64,000 nt of DNA from Lebetimonas sp. JH292. Its GTDB lineage: Bacteria > Campylobacterota > Campylobacteria > Campylobacterales > Nautiliaceae. Where the stretch lies: contig NZ_ATHQ01000001.1 of assembly GCF_000523275.1 (NCBI RefSeq), forward strand, positions 1,123,289-1,187,288, written 5' to 3'. The translations under genes and the position numbers were made by a program. Positions within the stretch are counted from its first letter, which is position 1, and every line of letters starts with the position of its first letter. Positions 26,949 through 37,287 of the stretch are shown here, piece after piece. Under the pieces are notes generated by a model. It was given only the letters and a program-made list of their open reading frames with translations. It had not been told where the DNA came from and searched no databases.

Positions 26949-28258
26949 ATTTGACACCAAAAGAGACAGTAAAATACCTTGACGAATATATTGTAGGACA
27001 AAAAGATGCCAAAAAAACAATAGCAATCGCTCTTAGAAACAGATACAGAAGAATACAGCTTCCAAAAGAATGGCAGGATGATATTATGCCTAAAAATATA
27101 ATGATGATAGGTCCAACAGGAGTCGGTAAAACAGAAATAGCCAGAAGAATGGCAAAAATGATGAAACTTCCGTTTGTAAAAGTGGAAGCGAGTAAATACA
27201 CAGAAGTCGGATTTGTAGGGCGTGATGTTGAAAGTATGATTAGGGATTTGGTTAATAATTCTTTTAATTTGGTAAGAGAGGAAATGCAGGAGGCTTCCAA
27301 GGAGTTGATAGAAGAAAATATTATTGAGGAAATTACAAAAAAACTTTTGCCTCCTCTTCCCAAAAATGCGCCCGAATCCAAACAGATGGAATATCAAAAC
27401 ACATTTGAAAAAATGAAACAGAAAGTAAAAAACGGTGATGTCGATCATTTAAAAATAACTATTGAGGTTGAAGAAGGCATTGACGGGGATGATAATTTAC
27501 CTCCAGAAATGGTTAAGGCACAGGAGAGCATTGTTAAAATTATAGGGATTTTTAATAAGAATAAAGAAAAAAAGGAAGTAACGGTTAAAGAGGCAAAAAA
27601 GCTTTTAAAAAAAGAGGCTGCCGAAAAAGTAATAAGTAAAGAAGAACTTAAAAAAGAAGCTCTAAAAAGAGCGGAAAACGGAATCATTTTTATAGATGAA
27701 ATCGATAAAATAGCAGCCACCGGGAACCAGAGGCAGGATCCTAGCAAAGAAGGTGTCCAGAGGGATTTGCTCCCGATAGTCGAAGGCTCAACCGTAAATA
27801 CAAAATACGGATATGTTAAAACAGACCATATTTTATTTATTGCAGCCGGTGCTTTTCATGTAAGCAAACCTAGTGATTTGATTCCGGAACTTCAGGGAAG
27901 ATTTCCTCTGAGGGTTGAACTTCAAAGTCTTGATGAGGAAGCTTTGTATCAGATTTTGATGAAACCTAAACATTCATTAATCAAGCAGTATGAGAAACTT
28001 CTTGAAGTTGAAGGGGTTGAACTTAAATTTAACGAAAGTGCTTTAAGAGAAATTGCGAAATATGCCTTTTTGGCAAATGAAAAAACGGAAGACATAGGCG
28101 CCAGAAGACTTCATACTGTAGTGGAAAAAGTTTTAGAAGAGATTAATTTCAGCGCCGATGAATACAAAGGAAGGGAATTTATTGTAGATGAAGCTTATGT
28201 TAAAAGTAAATTGGACGATATAGTAGAAAATGAAGAAATAACAAAATATATATTATAA
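26945..28258 (+). CDS. hslU: ATP-dependent protease ATPase subunit HslU
   Basis: 437 residues, AAA+ unfoldase of HslVU. N-terminal [21 protein letters not shown], Walker [14 protein letters not shown], pore segment [13 protein letters not shown], an intermediate I-domain (about 110-230, charged), Walker [13 protein letters not shown], and the sensor region [12 protein letters not shown]. The C-terminal [13 protein letters not shown] is canonical, and the end EEITKYIL fits the HslV-docking tail. Full length. Confidence 0.95.
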   Translation: MNLTPKETVKYLDEYIVGQKDAKKTIAIALRNRYRRIQLPKEWQDDIMPKNIMMIGPTGVGKTEIARRMAKMMKLPFVKVEASKYTEVGFVGRDVESMIRDLVNNSFNLVREEMQEASKELIEENIIEEITKKLLPPLPKNAPESKQMEYQNTFEKMKQKVKNGDVDHLKITIEVEEGIDGDDNLPPEMVKAQESIVKIIGIFNKNKEKKEVTVKEAKKLLKKEAAEKVISKEELKKEALKRAENGIIFIDEIDKIAATGNQRQDPSKEGVQRDLLPIVEGSTVNTKYGYVKTDHILFIAAGAFHVSKPSDLIPELQGRFPLRVELQSLDEEALYQILMKPKHSLIKQYEKLLEVEGVELKFNESALREIAKYAFLANEKTEDIGARRLHTVVEKVLEEINFSADEYKGREFIVDEAYVKSKLDDIVENEEITKYIL

Positions 28259-28266
28259 GGAATTTT

Positions 28267-29148
28267 ATGCCAAAAAGCGGCTTCGTAGGTATTATAGGGA
28301 AACCGAATGCCGGAAAATCAACATTGCTTAATTGGCTTTTAGGAGAAAAAATAGCTTTGGTTTCCCCTAAGGCCAATGCTTCGAGAAAAAGAGTAAATGC
28401 AATTGTTATGTATAAAGACAATCAGATAATTCTTCTTGATACACCCGGACTTCATGAAAAAGAAAAACTTCTTAATAAATTTATGTTAAATGAAGCGCTT
28501 AAAGCTTTAAGTGACAGTGATTTAATACTTTTTTTAGTCGACATCAGAGACGATATAAAAGGTTATGAATGGTTTTTGGAATTAAATAAAAAAAATATAC
28601 CGCATATTTTAGTTCTTACAAAAACTGATTTAGTTTCAAAAGAAGATATTGCAAAAAAAATAAAAGATTATGAAAAAATTTCAAAAGCTCTTAAAATTAT
28701 CACTGTAAGTGCCGCTCTTGGAAATGGAAGAGAGGAATTATTAGACGCTATTGTTGAATATTTACCGGAACATCCTTATTATTACGACCCGGAAATTATT
28801 TCAACAGAAAATATCAGGGATATATATAAAGAACTGATAAGAGAAGCGCTTTTTGAAAAACTCGGTGATGAAATTCCTTATGAAGCAGATATTTTAATAG
28901 AGAAATTAGACGAATATGAAAATTTGGATAAAATTTATGCTACAATTATTGTTGAAAGAGAATCCCAAAAAGGAATGGTTATTGGCAAAAAAGGCAAAAA
29001 AATAAAAGAAATTGGGATTTATGCCCGAAATCTTTTAGAAGAATTCAGCTCCAAGAAGATTTATTTAGAGCTTTTTGTAAAAGTTGTGAGAGGATGGAGT
29101 AAAAATAAAAAAATGCTTGAAGAACTTGGATATGAGGTAGAAACATGA
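28267..29148 (+). CDS. era: GTPase Era
   Basis: 293 residues. Ribosome-assembly GTPase that binds 16S rRNA 3' end. G1 GKPNAGKSTLLNWL, G2/effector region with SRKRVNAI, G3 DTPGLHE, G4 TKTD, G5 SAA, then a C-terminal KH domain with IIVERESQKGMVIGKKGKKIKEIG. The 8-bp gap after hslU and ATGA overlap with the next gene keep it in the operon. Confidence 0.95.
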   Translation: MPKSGFVGIIGKPNAGKSTLLNWLLGEKIALVSPKANASRKRVNAIVMYKDNQIILLDTPGLHEKEKLLNKFMLNEALKALSDSDLILFLVDIRDDIKGYEWFLELNKKNIPHILVLTKTDLVSKEDIAKKIKDYEKISKALKIITVSAALGNGREELLDAIVEYLPEHPYYYDPEIISTENIRDIYKELIREALFEKLGDEIPYEADILIEKLDEYENLDKIYATIIVERESQKGMVIGKKGKKIKEIGIYARNLLEEFSSKKIYLELFVKVVRGWSKNKKMLEELGYEVET

Positions 29149-30710
29149 AATTAAAAGAAAAAATAAAAAATTTTACATCTAATATTAAGTTTTTAAAAAA
29201 ATACAATTATGATGTTGATAAAGTTGTCGGTATAAAAGACGAAGAAGCTTATATATTATATGCAGACAAAAAATTATTAAGAATATATAGAGACAGCTTA
29301 AAATCCACTCCTTTATTAAATACATATATTCCGATTGAAAATGCCATATTTTATAATTTTGAAATTGATAAAAATATTTTGGAAAAAATAGAACTGGATA
29401 AATTTATTGAAACTAAAGTATATGAAGAAACAGGTATTGACGAAACAGAAAAATATGTAATTAAATATAAAATTGTAGATTTGTTAAAAGATGATAAAAA
29501 AGTAATAGTTGAAACGATAATTGTTTCGCAGACTTTAATAGAAAATCATTTTAAAGCAATTTTAAATAAAGTAGGTTATATAGATTATGTTTCTTTTCCT
29601 GCATTTTCCTATAAATCTTTATATGAGGAAAAAATTCTTACATTGGCAAATGATATGTTTGTCGTAATTCTTGATGACAAAATATTTATTACATTCTATT
29701 CGGAAGGTAAAATTGTAAAAATTGTTACAATTTCCGGCGGATTAAATAAAATATATGAAAAAATATCAAAATTAAATATTGCAAATTTTGATATGAAAAT
29801 TTTTATAAAATTATTACATCAAAAAGGAGTCGATCAGAGTAAATATAATCCAAAAGAATTTGTTGTTTACAATGAGCTTATTAAAGAATTTAATATATTT
29901 GCAGGCATAATTGAGGATCAGATAAAAAAATTAATAGATATATATAATATAGATAATATAGATAGGCTTTTTATAACTACCAAATATGGTAATGTTGAAG
30001 GGTTAAATAGATATTTTTATAAGTATATAAATATAGATACATTCGATTTTGAATTTTATGAAAATTACAATCTGGACAGACTGCCAATTGACCCGCTTTT
30101 ATTTTTGGGAATGCTTGAAACACATTATGCTTATAAATATAATGTTTTTACGTATAATTTTTCTTTATTCTTAAGAGAACCAACGTTTTTTTACAGACCG
30201 AGCGGCCAATTCGTATTGAGTGTAAGCGTTGCTACCGTTATTTTTGCAGCCGCCCCGTTATATCTTTATATCGACGGTCTGATTTATCATCATAAAAACA
30301 ATGTGTTAAATTCACATATTAATAAATTAAATAAAGAAATTTCTGCCCTTATAATACAAAAAAACGGATTGGATAATAAAAAGAAATCCATTGAAACCGT
30401 AATAAAAAAATTAAGCCATGATATAAAAGAAGATAAAAAATTAATAAACGAAGTTTATAAATTCAAATACTCCTATATTCCTAAATCTCAGGAATTAACA
30501 GATATAACACTGTTTATAAATAAAAATAAAGTATATATAAAAAATTTATCATATAAAGAAAATGAATTTATTTTTAACGTTTTTGCCGATAAAGATTCCA
30601 ATATTGCCAATTTGATAAACGATTTGACAAACAACGGATTTAATGTTTATACAGGGGGTATTGTTTTGAAAAATAAAAAATATATTTCTGAAATTAGGAT
30701 AAAAGAATGA
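29145..30710 (+). CDS. MshI/PilM-PilN-like pilus assembly protein
   Basis: 521 residues. The N-terminal about 350 residues look like an actin-like PilM/MshI cytoplasmic domain (repeated FVVILDDKIFITFY and KIVTISGGLNKIY strands; no clear nucleotide motif). A single membrane helix follows at about 360-380 (LSVSVATVIFAAAPLYLYI), then a coiled-coil and a PilN-like alpha/beta C-terminus. PilM and PilN functions are thus fused, as in MshI. The assignment rests mainly on order: era, this gene, then PilO-, secretin- and ATPase-like genes in the MSHA order. It is extremely AT-rich. Confidence 0.6.
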   Translation: MKLKEKIKNFTSNIKFLKKYNYDVDKVVGIKDEEAYILYADKKLLRIYRDSLKSTPLLNTYIPIENAIFYNFEIDKNILEKIELDKFIETKVYEETGIDETEKYVIKYKIVDLLKDDKKVIVETIIVSQTLIENHFKAILNKVGYIDYVSFPAFSYKSLYEEKILTLANDMFVVILDDKIFITFYSEGKIVKIVTISGGLNKIYEKISKLNIANFDMKIFIKLLHQKGVDQSKYNPKEFVVYNELIKEFNIFAGIIEDQIKKLIDIYNIDNIDRLFITTKYGNVEGLNRYFYKYINIDTFDFEFYENYNLDRLPIDPLLFLGMLETHYAYKYNVFTYNFSLFLREPTFFYRPSGQFVLSVSVATVIFAAAPLYLYIDGLIYHHKNNVLNSHINKLNKEISALIIQKNGLDNKKKSIETVIKKLSHDIKEDKKLINEVYKFKYSYIPKSQELTDITLFINKNKVYIKNLSYKENEFIFNVFADKDSNIANLINDLTNNGFNVYTGGIVLKNKKYISEIRIKE

Positions 30711-31321
30711 AAAATAAAAATTTTTTAGACAAATTTTTTGAAAACAAAACAAAAAAAGATGTTTTATATATTCATATAATTACTATATTTTTGCTTGGAT
30801 TTATAATTTATTATTTTATTTATCCGTTGGCTTCTTCTTTTAAGACAAAAGAGGAAAAAAACCATCAAAACAACGTCCAGACTTTAAATCATTTAAAAAT
30901 ACAAAAAAATGTTTATATTACCCAAATTGCAAATTTGCGTAAAACAATAAAAAAACTGGAATTAAGCAAAAATTCTTTACATAAACAAAAGACTTTTTTC
31001 GATGATTTAATTTCATTGCTGGATTTTGCAGAATTTAATAAATACAAATGGGCAGAATATGTCAGAAATATTGTATATGATGCAAAAAATGAAGGTCTTA
31101 AACTGATGAATTTTGCAAATAGTTTATATAAAGACACAAAACACAGTTATATTAATAAAAAGATGGATATTATAGTGAATGTAAAAGGCGAATATAAAAA
31201 TTTGATTTACTATATTTACAAATATGAAAATACAAAAGAACTTTTAAGGGTTAATGAATTAAATGCAACCGATAAAGGCGAATATATGATAAAATATACA
31301 CTGTACGGATATGGAAAATGA
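30707..31321 (+). CDS. MshJ/PilO-like pilus assembly protein
   Basis: 204 residues: one N-terminal membrane helix (IITIFLLGFIIYYFIYPLA, about 24-42), a coiled-coil (about 48-95) and a small alpha/beta domain ending in LYGYGK. This is the PilO/MshJ layout, a bitopic inner-membrane protein that aligns the motor platform with the secretin. Sequence similarity alone is weak. ATGA overlaps on both sides tie it to the MshI-like and MshK-like genes. Confidence 0.55.
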   Translation: MKNKNFLDKFFENKTKKDVLYIHIITIFLLGFIIYYFIYPLASSFKTKEEKNHQNNVQTLNHLKIQKNVYITQIANLRKTIKKLELSKNSLHKQKTFFDDLISLLDFAEFNKYKWAEYVRNIVYDAKNEGLKLMNFANSLYKDTKHSYINKKMDIIVNVKGEYKNLIYYIYKYENTKELLRVNELNATDKGEYMIKYTLYGYGK

Positions 31322-31740
31322 AAAAGATATTATTATTGACAATAGCGGTTTTAGCGTTTGCTTCAAAGCAGGAATATTTGGAATATACAAATAAACTGGT
31401 CACTTATAATTTTAAATTAAATAATATAGATAAAATAAAATCGCCTTTTTTTAAACCTAAAAAGTTATTGTTTATGAATAAAAAAATAAACAAAAATGTT
31501 AAAAAAATAGTGCATATTACTTTGCTTTCTTTACTGAATAACAGTGCATTTATAAAAATAGAAGAATTTATGGGTGATGAAAAGATAAAAGAGTATAAAA
31601 AATGGGTGAAAAAAAACAGTAAAGTTGAAAACTGTAATGTGGAAAATATTTGCAGTGATAAAATTATTTTAAACTGTAACAATAAAAAACTTGTAAAAAG
31701 ACTAAATGAAAAAACATTAAAAATAAGGATTGAAAAATGA
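31318..31740 (+). CDS. MshK/PilP-position periplasmic protein
   Basis: 140 residues with an N-terminal signal peptide (KKILLLTIAVLAFAS), then a Lys/Asn-rich part and a small domain with two Cys close together (NCNVENIC) and another in LNCNNK. No family is recognised from sequence. Its position between the PilO-like and secretin genes is that of MshK (or PilP), which contacts the secretin in the periplasm. The Cys could form a disulfide. Confidence 0.5.
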   Translation: MKKILLLTIAVLAFASKQEYLEYTNKLVTYNFKLNNIDKIKSPFFKPKKLLFMNKKINKNVKKIVHITLLSLLNNSAFIKIEEFMGDEKIKEYKKWVKKNSKVENCNVENICSDKIILNCNNKKLVKRLNEKTLKIRIEK

Positions 31741-33089
31741 AAAAATTAATAATTATAGTGTTTATTGCTTTAAGTGTTTTTGCAAATGCAAATGAATGTA
31801 ATAATAAATTTTTTTCATATTCAAACAGCATTAATCAAAATGAAAGAATGAGTATAAAAGATTTTTTAAATTTATTGGTCACCCAAAAATGCGGTATAAA
31901 TATTGTGTATGATGATGAGGAAGCCAAAAAAATTGTTTCAGAGAAAATGCCTTTTGTTAAAATAAAACATTATACATTAAAACAAATACTGGATTTGCTT
32001 CTTTCAAAAAGGGATCTGTTTTATACAATGGATAATGATACATTGGAAATAAGTTTTTATAAAACAAAAACTTACAAACTGGATTTTCTCACATCTTCAA
32101 GAACAGGTGAATCTAATTTGGACGCAACAGACAGTAAGGTAAAAAATACATACAGTTTTGATTTCTGGGACAAAATAGAAGACAACATAAAAACAATTTT
32201 AAAAAATACATCTATAGATTTTAAACCTCCGGTAATAGATAAAGCTGCAGGTCTTATAACTGTAACAGGTACAAAAAAACAGATTAAAGAAATTGACAAA
32301 TATGTTAATAATCTAATGAACAGACTTACAAAAGAAGTTTTAATAGATGTAAAAATTTATACTGTTGAACTTTCCCGTTCTCATAAAACTGGTATTGATT
32401 GGTCAAAACTAAATATATCATTAAATAATGCAGCAGTGCCTATGAATCATTTTGCTAGCCAACTTGTTGGAAAAGAATCTATTTTTAATTCTGCAACTTT
32501 TAATTTAGATGGATTATTAAATTTCCTTGCTCAAAACGGAAACGTAAATTCACTCTCAAATCCTAAAATAGTAACACTAAATAATCAAAAAGCTATTATC
32601 AGTGTAGGGGATACAATAAACTATAAATATGCTTCGAGTGTAGTAAACAGCCCTAATGCTGCGCCTTCAATACAATATACAATAGGTTCTAAATTTGTGG
32701 GTGTTGTACTTGACATTACACCCCAGATTAATGACAACGGAGATATTATTCTCAGTATTGCACCGAGAATAAGCTCTTTTAAAAATCCTAATCAGTTAAC
32801 TAATCCTAACAGAGACATGCCTCCGGACACAAGAGACAACACAATGCTTAGCATTGTAAAATTAAAAGATAATGACACATTGGTTCTTGGAGGTTTAATT
32901 ACAAAAGATGATACATTAAGTGTAAACGGGGTACCTGTTTTAAAAGAAATACCTTTAATTAAATATCTGTTTTCTTCAAGAGAAAAAATTACCAACAGAA
33001 AAGAACTTGTATTTGTAATAACTCCACATATAATTGACTTTAGTAAGAAAAAAACGCTCAGGGATTTAGGTTTTGGTCAAATTAAGTGA
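31737..33089 (+). CDS. mshL: Secretin of MSHA/type IV pilus or competence system (MshL-like)
   Basis: 450 residues. Signal peptide, an N0/N1-like region (DFLNLLVTQKCGINIVYDD), a KH-type N-domain, then the secretin channel domain: NGNVNSLSNPKIVTLNNQKA, VGVVLDITPQINDNGDI, LVLGGLITKD, and the end VPVLKEIPLIKYLF with ELVFVITPHII. It resembles MshL and the Campylobacter competence secretin CtsD. It would form the outer-membrane pore for a pilus or DNA-uptake machine. Its 3' end overlaps the ATPase gene by 17 bp. Confidence 0.85.
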   Translation: MKKLIIIVFIALSVFANANECNNKFFSYSNSINQNERMSIKDFLNLLVTQKCGINIVYDDEEAKKIVSEKMPFVKIKHYTLKQILDLLLSKRDLFYTMDNDTLEISFYKTKTYKLDFLTSSRTGESNLDATDSKVKNTYSFDFWDKIEDNIKTILKNTSIDFKPPVIDKAAGLITVTGTKKQIKEIDKYVNNLMNRLTKEVLIDVKIYTVELSRSHKTGIDWSKLNISLNNAAVPMNHFASQLVGKESIFNSATFNLDGLLNFLAQNGNVNSLSNPKIVTLNNQKAIISVGDTINYKYASSVVNSPNAAPSIQYTIGSKFVGVVLDITPQINDNGDIILSIAPRISSFKNPNQLTNPNRDMPPDTRDNTMLSIVKLKDNDTLVLGGLITKDDTLSVNGVPVLKEIPLIKYLFSSREKITNRKELVFVITPHIIDFSKKKTLRDLGFGQIK

Positions 33090-33798
33090 AGCAAAAGAAT
33101 TATTTAGAGATGTGGTTGATGTAAATAATTATATTCCTCTGGCAAGCAGCGAAAAATTAAAGATTGATTTATTGAATGCCCTTAATCAGAAAGAGAAGAT
33201 GATTTTTATCTCAGGCCAGGCAGGCAGCGGTAAGAGTATGGTCTTAAAATCGATATATGAAGAATTGAAAAATGATAAAAATCTTTTTTATATATCAAAT
33301 CCTTATCTGGAAATAAATGCTATTTTAAATATCCTTAAAACGTTGGATATAAATGAACATTATTTTTTGTTTATAGACGAAGCGCAGTTATTGGAAGATT
33401 CTGTATTGGAAAATTTAAGAATTTATACTGATAAAGGCAATTTAACAGTTGTTTTTGCCACACACGATACAGATTTGAATAAACTACTGCAAAAAAAACA
33501 TTTTAAAACGAGAATTAATTATCTGTTTAAAACTGTTCCAATTAATATGTTTGAAATAGAATATTTTATTAATACTAAATTAATAAAGGCGGATTTAATA
33601 CCGATTGTTGAAAAATTTAATACAAAACATTATAAAAAGATTTATAAATATACAAAAGGCTCTTTAAGAGGTGTTAATCAATTTATGTTTAAATTATTTG
33701 ATGTAATGGAATTTTTTTATAATAAATATAATGATGAGATTTTTAAAAATATAAATAAATATATAGAAATAACGTATATGGATTTAAAAGGCATTTAA
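33073..33798 (+). CDS. mshM: MshM/ExeA-like AAA ATPase
   Basis: 241 residues. Walker A SGQAGSGKSMV (about 49-59), Walker B YFLFIDEAQLL, followed by FATHDTDLNKLL, as in ExeA/MshM ATPases that assist secretin assembly or pilus biogenesis. It lacks the C-terminal peptidoglycan-binding domain of GspA. The start is TTG inside mshL, preceded by AGG; translation is probably coupled. In Campylobacter the CtsP protein holds the same position next to the secretin. Confidence 0.7.
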   Translation: MVKLSEAKELFRDVVDVNNYIPLASSEKLKIDLLNALNQKEKMIFISGQAGSGKSMVLKSIYEELKNDKNLFYISNPYLEINAILNILKTLDINEHYFLFIDEAQLLEDSVLENLRIYTDKGNLTVVFATHDTDLNKLLQKKHFKTRINYLFKTVPINMFEIEYFINTKLIKADLIPIVEKFNTKHYKKIYKYTKGSLRGVNQFMFKLFDVMEFFYNKYNDEIFKNINKYIEITYMDLKGI

Positions 33799-34565
33799 TG
33801 CATAAATATGAAAGACTGGAAAAATTATATTATAAAAAAAAATATGTAAAAATTTTTTTTATTTTTTTATTTATATTAATTATTTTGTTAATTTTAATAT
33901 TTTTTCTAAAAAGAAATAAAAAACCGGAAAAATCACCCGTGTTTAATATAAATGTTTTAAAAAAAGAAGAAAACAATACTTATGGTCAGAAAAATATAAC
34001 AGAAAAAAATTTAACTAATAAAAAAACGGTTTTTTATGAAAAGAATCTAACTCTTAAGAAAGAAAAAAAAGACAAAAACACAACATTAAAAACAAATAAT
34101 ACCAATACTAAAAAAGAAGTTCTCTCTTTTATAGTCCCAAAAGTAAATCTTAATGAAAACAATATTACAACAAAACAAAAAAAAACTGAATCAAAAGTGA
34201 AAAAAAATGATAAAAAGAAACTTAAAAATGAAATAAAAGCGAAAATAAAAGAAAAACCTTTAATAATCGAAGAAAAAGCAAATATCAACGATTTAATTAA
34301 ATCTTATAATCAAAATCCGGATTATGACATTGCAATTCAGATTTCGAATTTATATTTAAATAAAAATATGTTGGATTTGGCTAAATTATGGGCATTGAAA
34401 GCAAATAATTTGAATCCTTCCAAATATGAAAGCTGGAAAATATTTGCTATTATTTTGTTAAAGAAGAATCAAAAGCAAAAAGCAAAAGAAGTGTTAAAAA
34501 CATATTTAAATGATTACGGGGATAATGATGAAATAGAAAAATTATTAAGGAGTATTGATGAATGA
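33798..34565 (+). CDS. Membrane-anchored TPR protein (MshN-like)
   Basis: 255 residues: a basic N-terminus, one membrane helix at about 18-37 (FFIFLFILIILLILIFFL), a very Lys/Asn/Glu-rich, probably disordered linker (about 40-160), and two or three TPR-like helical repeats at the C-terminus. MshN has the same anchor-linker-TPR design and the same place after mshM. The linker is probably periplasmic. One-base overlap with mshM (TAATG). Confidence 0.6.
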   Translation: MHKYERLEKLYYKKKYVKIFFIFLFILIILLILIFFLKRNKKPEKSPVFNINVLKKEENNTYGQKNITEKNLTNKKTVFYEKNLTLKKEKKDKNTTLKTNNTNTKKEVLSFIVPKVNLNENNITTKQKKTESKVKKNDKKKLKNEIKAKIKEKPLIIEEKANINDLIKSYNQNPDYDIAIQISNLYLNKNMLDLAKLWALKANNLNPSKYESWKIFAIILLKKNQKQKAKEVLKTYLNDYGDNDEIEKLLRSIDE

Positions 34566-35355
34566 ACATATTTTTAAAGAAATAAAATCACTTCCGCCTT
34601 TGCCAAAAAGTATAATGGAAATTCAGAGAATCACAAATGACGCAAATTCTTCAATTTCTGATTTGGTAAAAGTTGTAAAAGAAGACCCTATGCTTACGGC
34701 AAATTTGCTTAAAGCCGCAAATTCCCCGCTTTACGGATTTACAAAACAGATAAAAAGTGTTGATCAAGCTGTTTCGTTATTCGGTATGGCAACAGTTAAA
34801 GGCTTCGCCGTTTCTTTCGCAATAAAAAATACACTGAAATTTGATTTGAGTGCATATGGAGTGGATGAAAATAGATTTCATGATGTTTCAACAAAAAGAA
34901 ACGCCCTGGTTCTTTACTGGTATAAAAAAAATAGAAAATATTTAGATATATTGGCTACTAATTCATTTTTAATAGACCTGGGTGCCGTTGTTATATCTTT
35001 GGTATTAAAAAAACTTGGAAAAGATAATGAATTCAAATCAAAATTAACTATTGACAACAGAAATGAAATAGAAAAAGAATTTGTTGGAATGACAACAGCG
35101 GAAGTAAACGCAAAAATTTTTACTCATTGGGGATTTAGTGAAGATTTAACCCTTTCTATGAAAAATATTGATGCTCCAAACGGTACTTATGAAAAAGAAA
35201 GTGCATCACTCCTGAGCTTAAAAACATTAATAAATCTCTTAAATGGATTTAATGAAGAAAATGAAAAAAAAGCGATAAAAATCGCCAACAAATATAATTT
35301 AGATACAGATTCTTTAAATGTTGCTATTGCTTTAATTTTAAAAGGAAATGATTGA
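34558..35355 (+). CDS. HDOD-domain signalling protein
   Basis: 265 residues from ATG 34558 (Shine-Dalgarno AAGGAG; a TTG directly before it is less likely). HDOD domain at about 5-200: SLPPLPKSIMEIQRI, NLLKAANSPLYGF, VSLFGMATVKGFAVSF. HDOD proteins lack the catalytic metal residues of HD hydrolases and act as regulatory scaffolds. It takes the place where mshE would follow in an MSHA operon, and overlaps both neighbours. Role unknown; the position suggests control of the pilus. Confidence 0.75.
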   Translation: MNEHIFKEIKSLPPLPKSIMEIQRITNDANSSISDLVKVVKEDPMLTANLLKAANSPLYGFTKQIKSVDQAVSLFGMATVKGFAVSFAIKNTLKFDLSAYGVDENRFHDVSTKRNALVLYWYKKNRKYLDILATNSFLIDLGAVVISLVLKKLGKDNEFKSKLTIDNRNEIEKEFVGMTTAEVNAKIFTHWGFSEDLTLSMKNIDAPNGTYEKESASLLSLKTLINLLNGFNEENEKKAIKIANKYNLDTDSLNVAIALILKGND

Positions 35356-37287
35356 GGGAATTTATATACAAACTTATAAAAGGAATTGACAGAAAAGATA
35401 TTCCAAGGGATAAAAGAGATATAGTTAATGATTTACTAACTTTAAAAATAGTGACAAACAAAAAAACAATAAAATTAAAGTCCAAATATATACCTGGCAA
35501 AGTTGATATCACACAAAAAGGTTACGGTTTTTTAATTCCCCTTTCAAAAGGAAAAGATTTATTAATAGAATCTTATCATTTAAATTCGGCCTCTAAAGGC
35601 GATTTAGTAATTGCGGAAAAACTTTTCAATAAAAAAGGTAGGCCTAAAGCAAAAGTTGTTTATATTATTGAAAAAGCTTTTGCTTATACTGTCGGATATT
35701 TGACTTTTGAAATTAAAAACGGAAAAAAAATTCCATTAATTAGAAATATAAAAACCAATCTGCCGATTTGTGTAAATGTTACTAAGAAAGCCCTAAAAAA
35801 ACTTCCTCCAAATGCGGTGTTTAAAATTATACATCTACAATCGAGGAAATTCTAGGTGTGTTGGATGATCCATGGGTTGATGAAAAAATTTCACTTGCTC
35901 TTTATAATAAAAAAGAAGAGTTTTCGAAATTTGCCATACTTGAAGCTGAATCTTATGGTGATTTTGTAGATAAAAGTATGTATCCGCAAAGGATTGATTT
36001 AACAGAAAAATATTTTTGTACCATAGACCCTGTGAGCGCAAAAGATCATGACGATGCAATTTATTTTGATAAAGATGAAAATGCTCTTTATGTTGCTATT
36101 GCAGATGTGAGCGAATATGTATATTTAAATGGAAATATAGACAAAGAAGCAAAAGAAAGAGGGTTTAGTATTTATTTTCCGCATAAATCTGTTCCTATGC
36201 TACCTCGTGCACTTAGTGAAAACATTTGCTCACTTAAAGAAAATGAAGATAGAATAAAGTTTACTTTTAAAATAGTTTTAGATAAAAATAATAATGTAAT
36301 TAAAGAAGAATTATTTGAAGCAATTATAAATTCAAAAAGAAAATATTCTTATGAAAGAGTAGATGAATTTTTAGCCGGAAAATTGGAAAATATTGACAAA
36401 ACAGATGAAGAAATACTTTCATGGTTATTACCTTTGTGGAAGAAAATTAAACATATAAGATATGAGAGATTAAAAACGGGTCTTGATTTTGAAAGCGATG
36501 AAATCAGAATGAGTCTTGATGAAAATAGGAATGATTAAAGATGTAACAATAGAAGAAGAGACACCGTCTCATTCATTAATAGAAGATTGTATGCTGTCTT
36601 GCAAATAAAGCTGCAGCTAAAATGATTGATTACGGAATTTTCAGAGTGCATGAAAAACCATCAACAACTACAATCAAATGAACTTTATAATAATTTATTA
36701 TCCCTTAGGAATTGAAATAAATGAAAAAGAAGATTTTGTAAAAAACGTAAAAAATATTACAAATACAGGCAAAAAAACTTAGAATAAAAAAAGAGATGGA
36801 TAAATTAATAATCAAATCTCAGCAGCAGGCCAGTTACGATGCCGAAAATTTAGGACATTACGCTTTGGGATTTGATAAATATACGCATTTTACTTCACCA
36901 ATTAGAAGGTATTCTGATTTAACCCTGCACAGATTGCTTAAATCAATTATAAAAAATGATGAAAAAATGAAAAATTTTATTTTAAGAAATATTGAAGCAC
37001 TGGTTGTTAAAATCAGTGAGCTTGAGAGAGAAGCTATGAAAGTAGAATGGGATTTTTATGACAGAAAATATGCAAGAGTTGCTAAAATGAATATTGGACA
37101 GATTTATAAAGGCATAATTGAAGATACTGAAATTCCGCCAATTGCAAAAATCTTGGAAGATAAACTTCTTGGAAGCAGGGTGTTTTTAAAAGATAAAAAA
37201 CAATTTAATTTGTTTGAAAAAGTGGATATTGAAATAATTGATTCAAATATTGCAACTGCAAAAATAAGAGGAAAAGTAAAAGATTAG
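35352..37287 (+). pseudogene. rnr: Ribonuclease R (rnr/vacB), multiple one-base frameshifts
   Basis: Homology runs through the whole span: cold-shock-type N-domain (VDITQKGYGFLIPLSKG), catalytic RNB domain with CTIDPVSAKDHDDAIYF (the Asp cluster), HKSVPMLPRALSENICSL, and after the breaks [18 protein letters not shown]. It would be a 3'-5' exoribonuclease. The first break is near 35840. Five more lie between about 36525 and 36760, each a one-base change (twice an extra A giving AGGA), after which the next frame continues the RNase R sequence. The usual S1 domain looks shortened at the C-terminus. No in-frame nonsense codons are seen. The start is TTG overlapping the HDOD stop. Confidence 0.8.

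Noticed and set aside
26900-27448. Open frames of 150-180 codons on the minus strand within hslV/hslU
   Set aside because: Antisense to two canonical genes; composition is Phe/Ser/Ile-rich as expected from complementing Lys/Glu-rich coding sequence.
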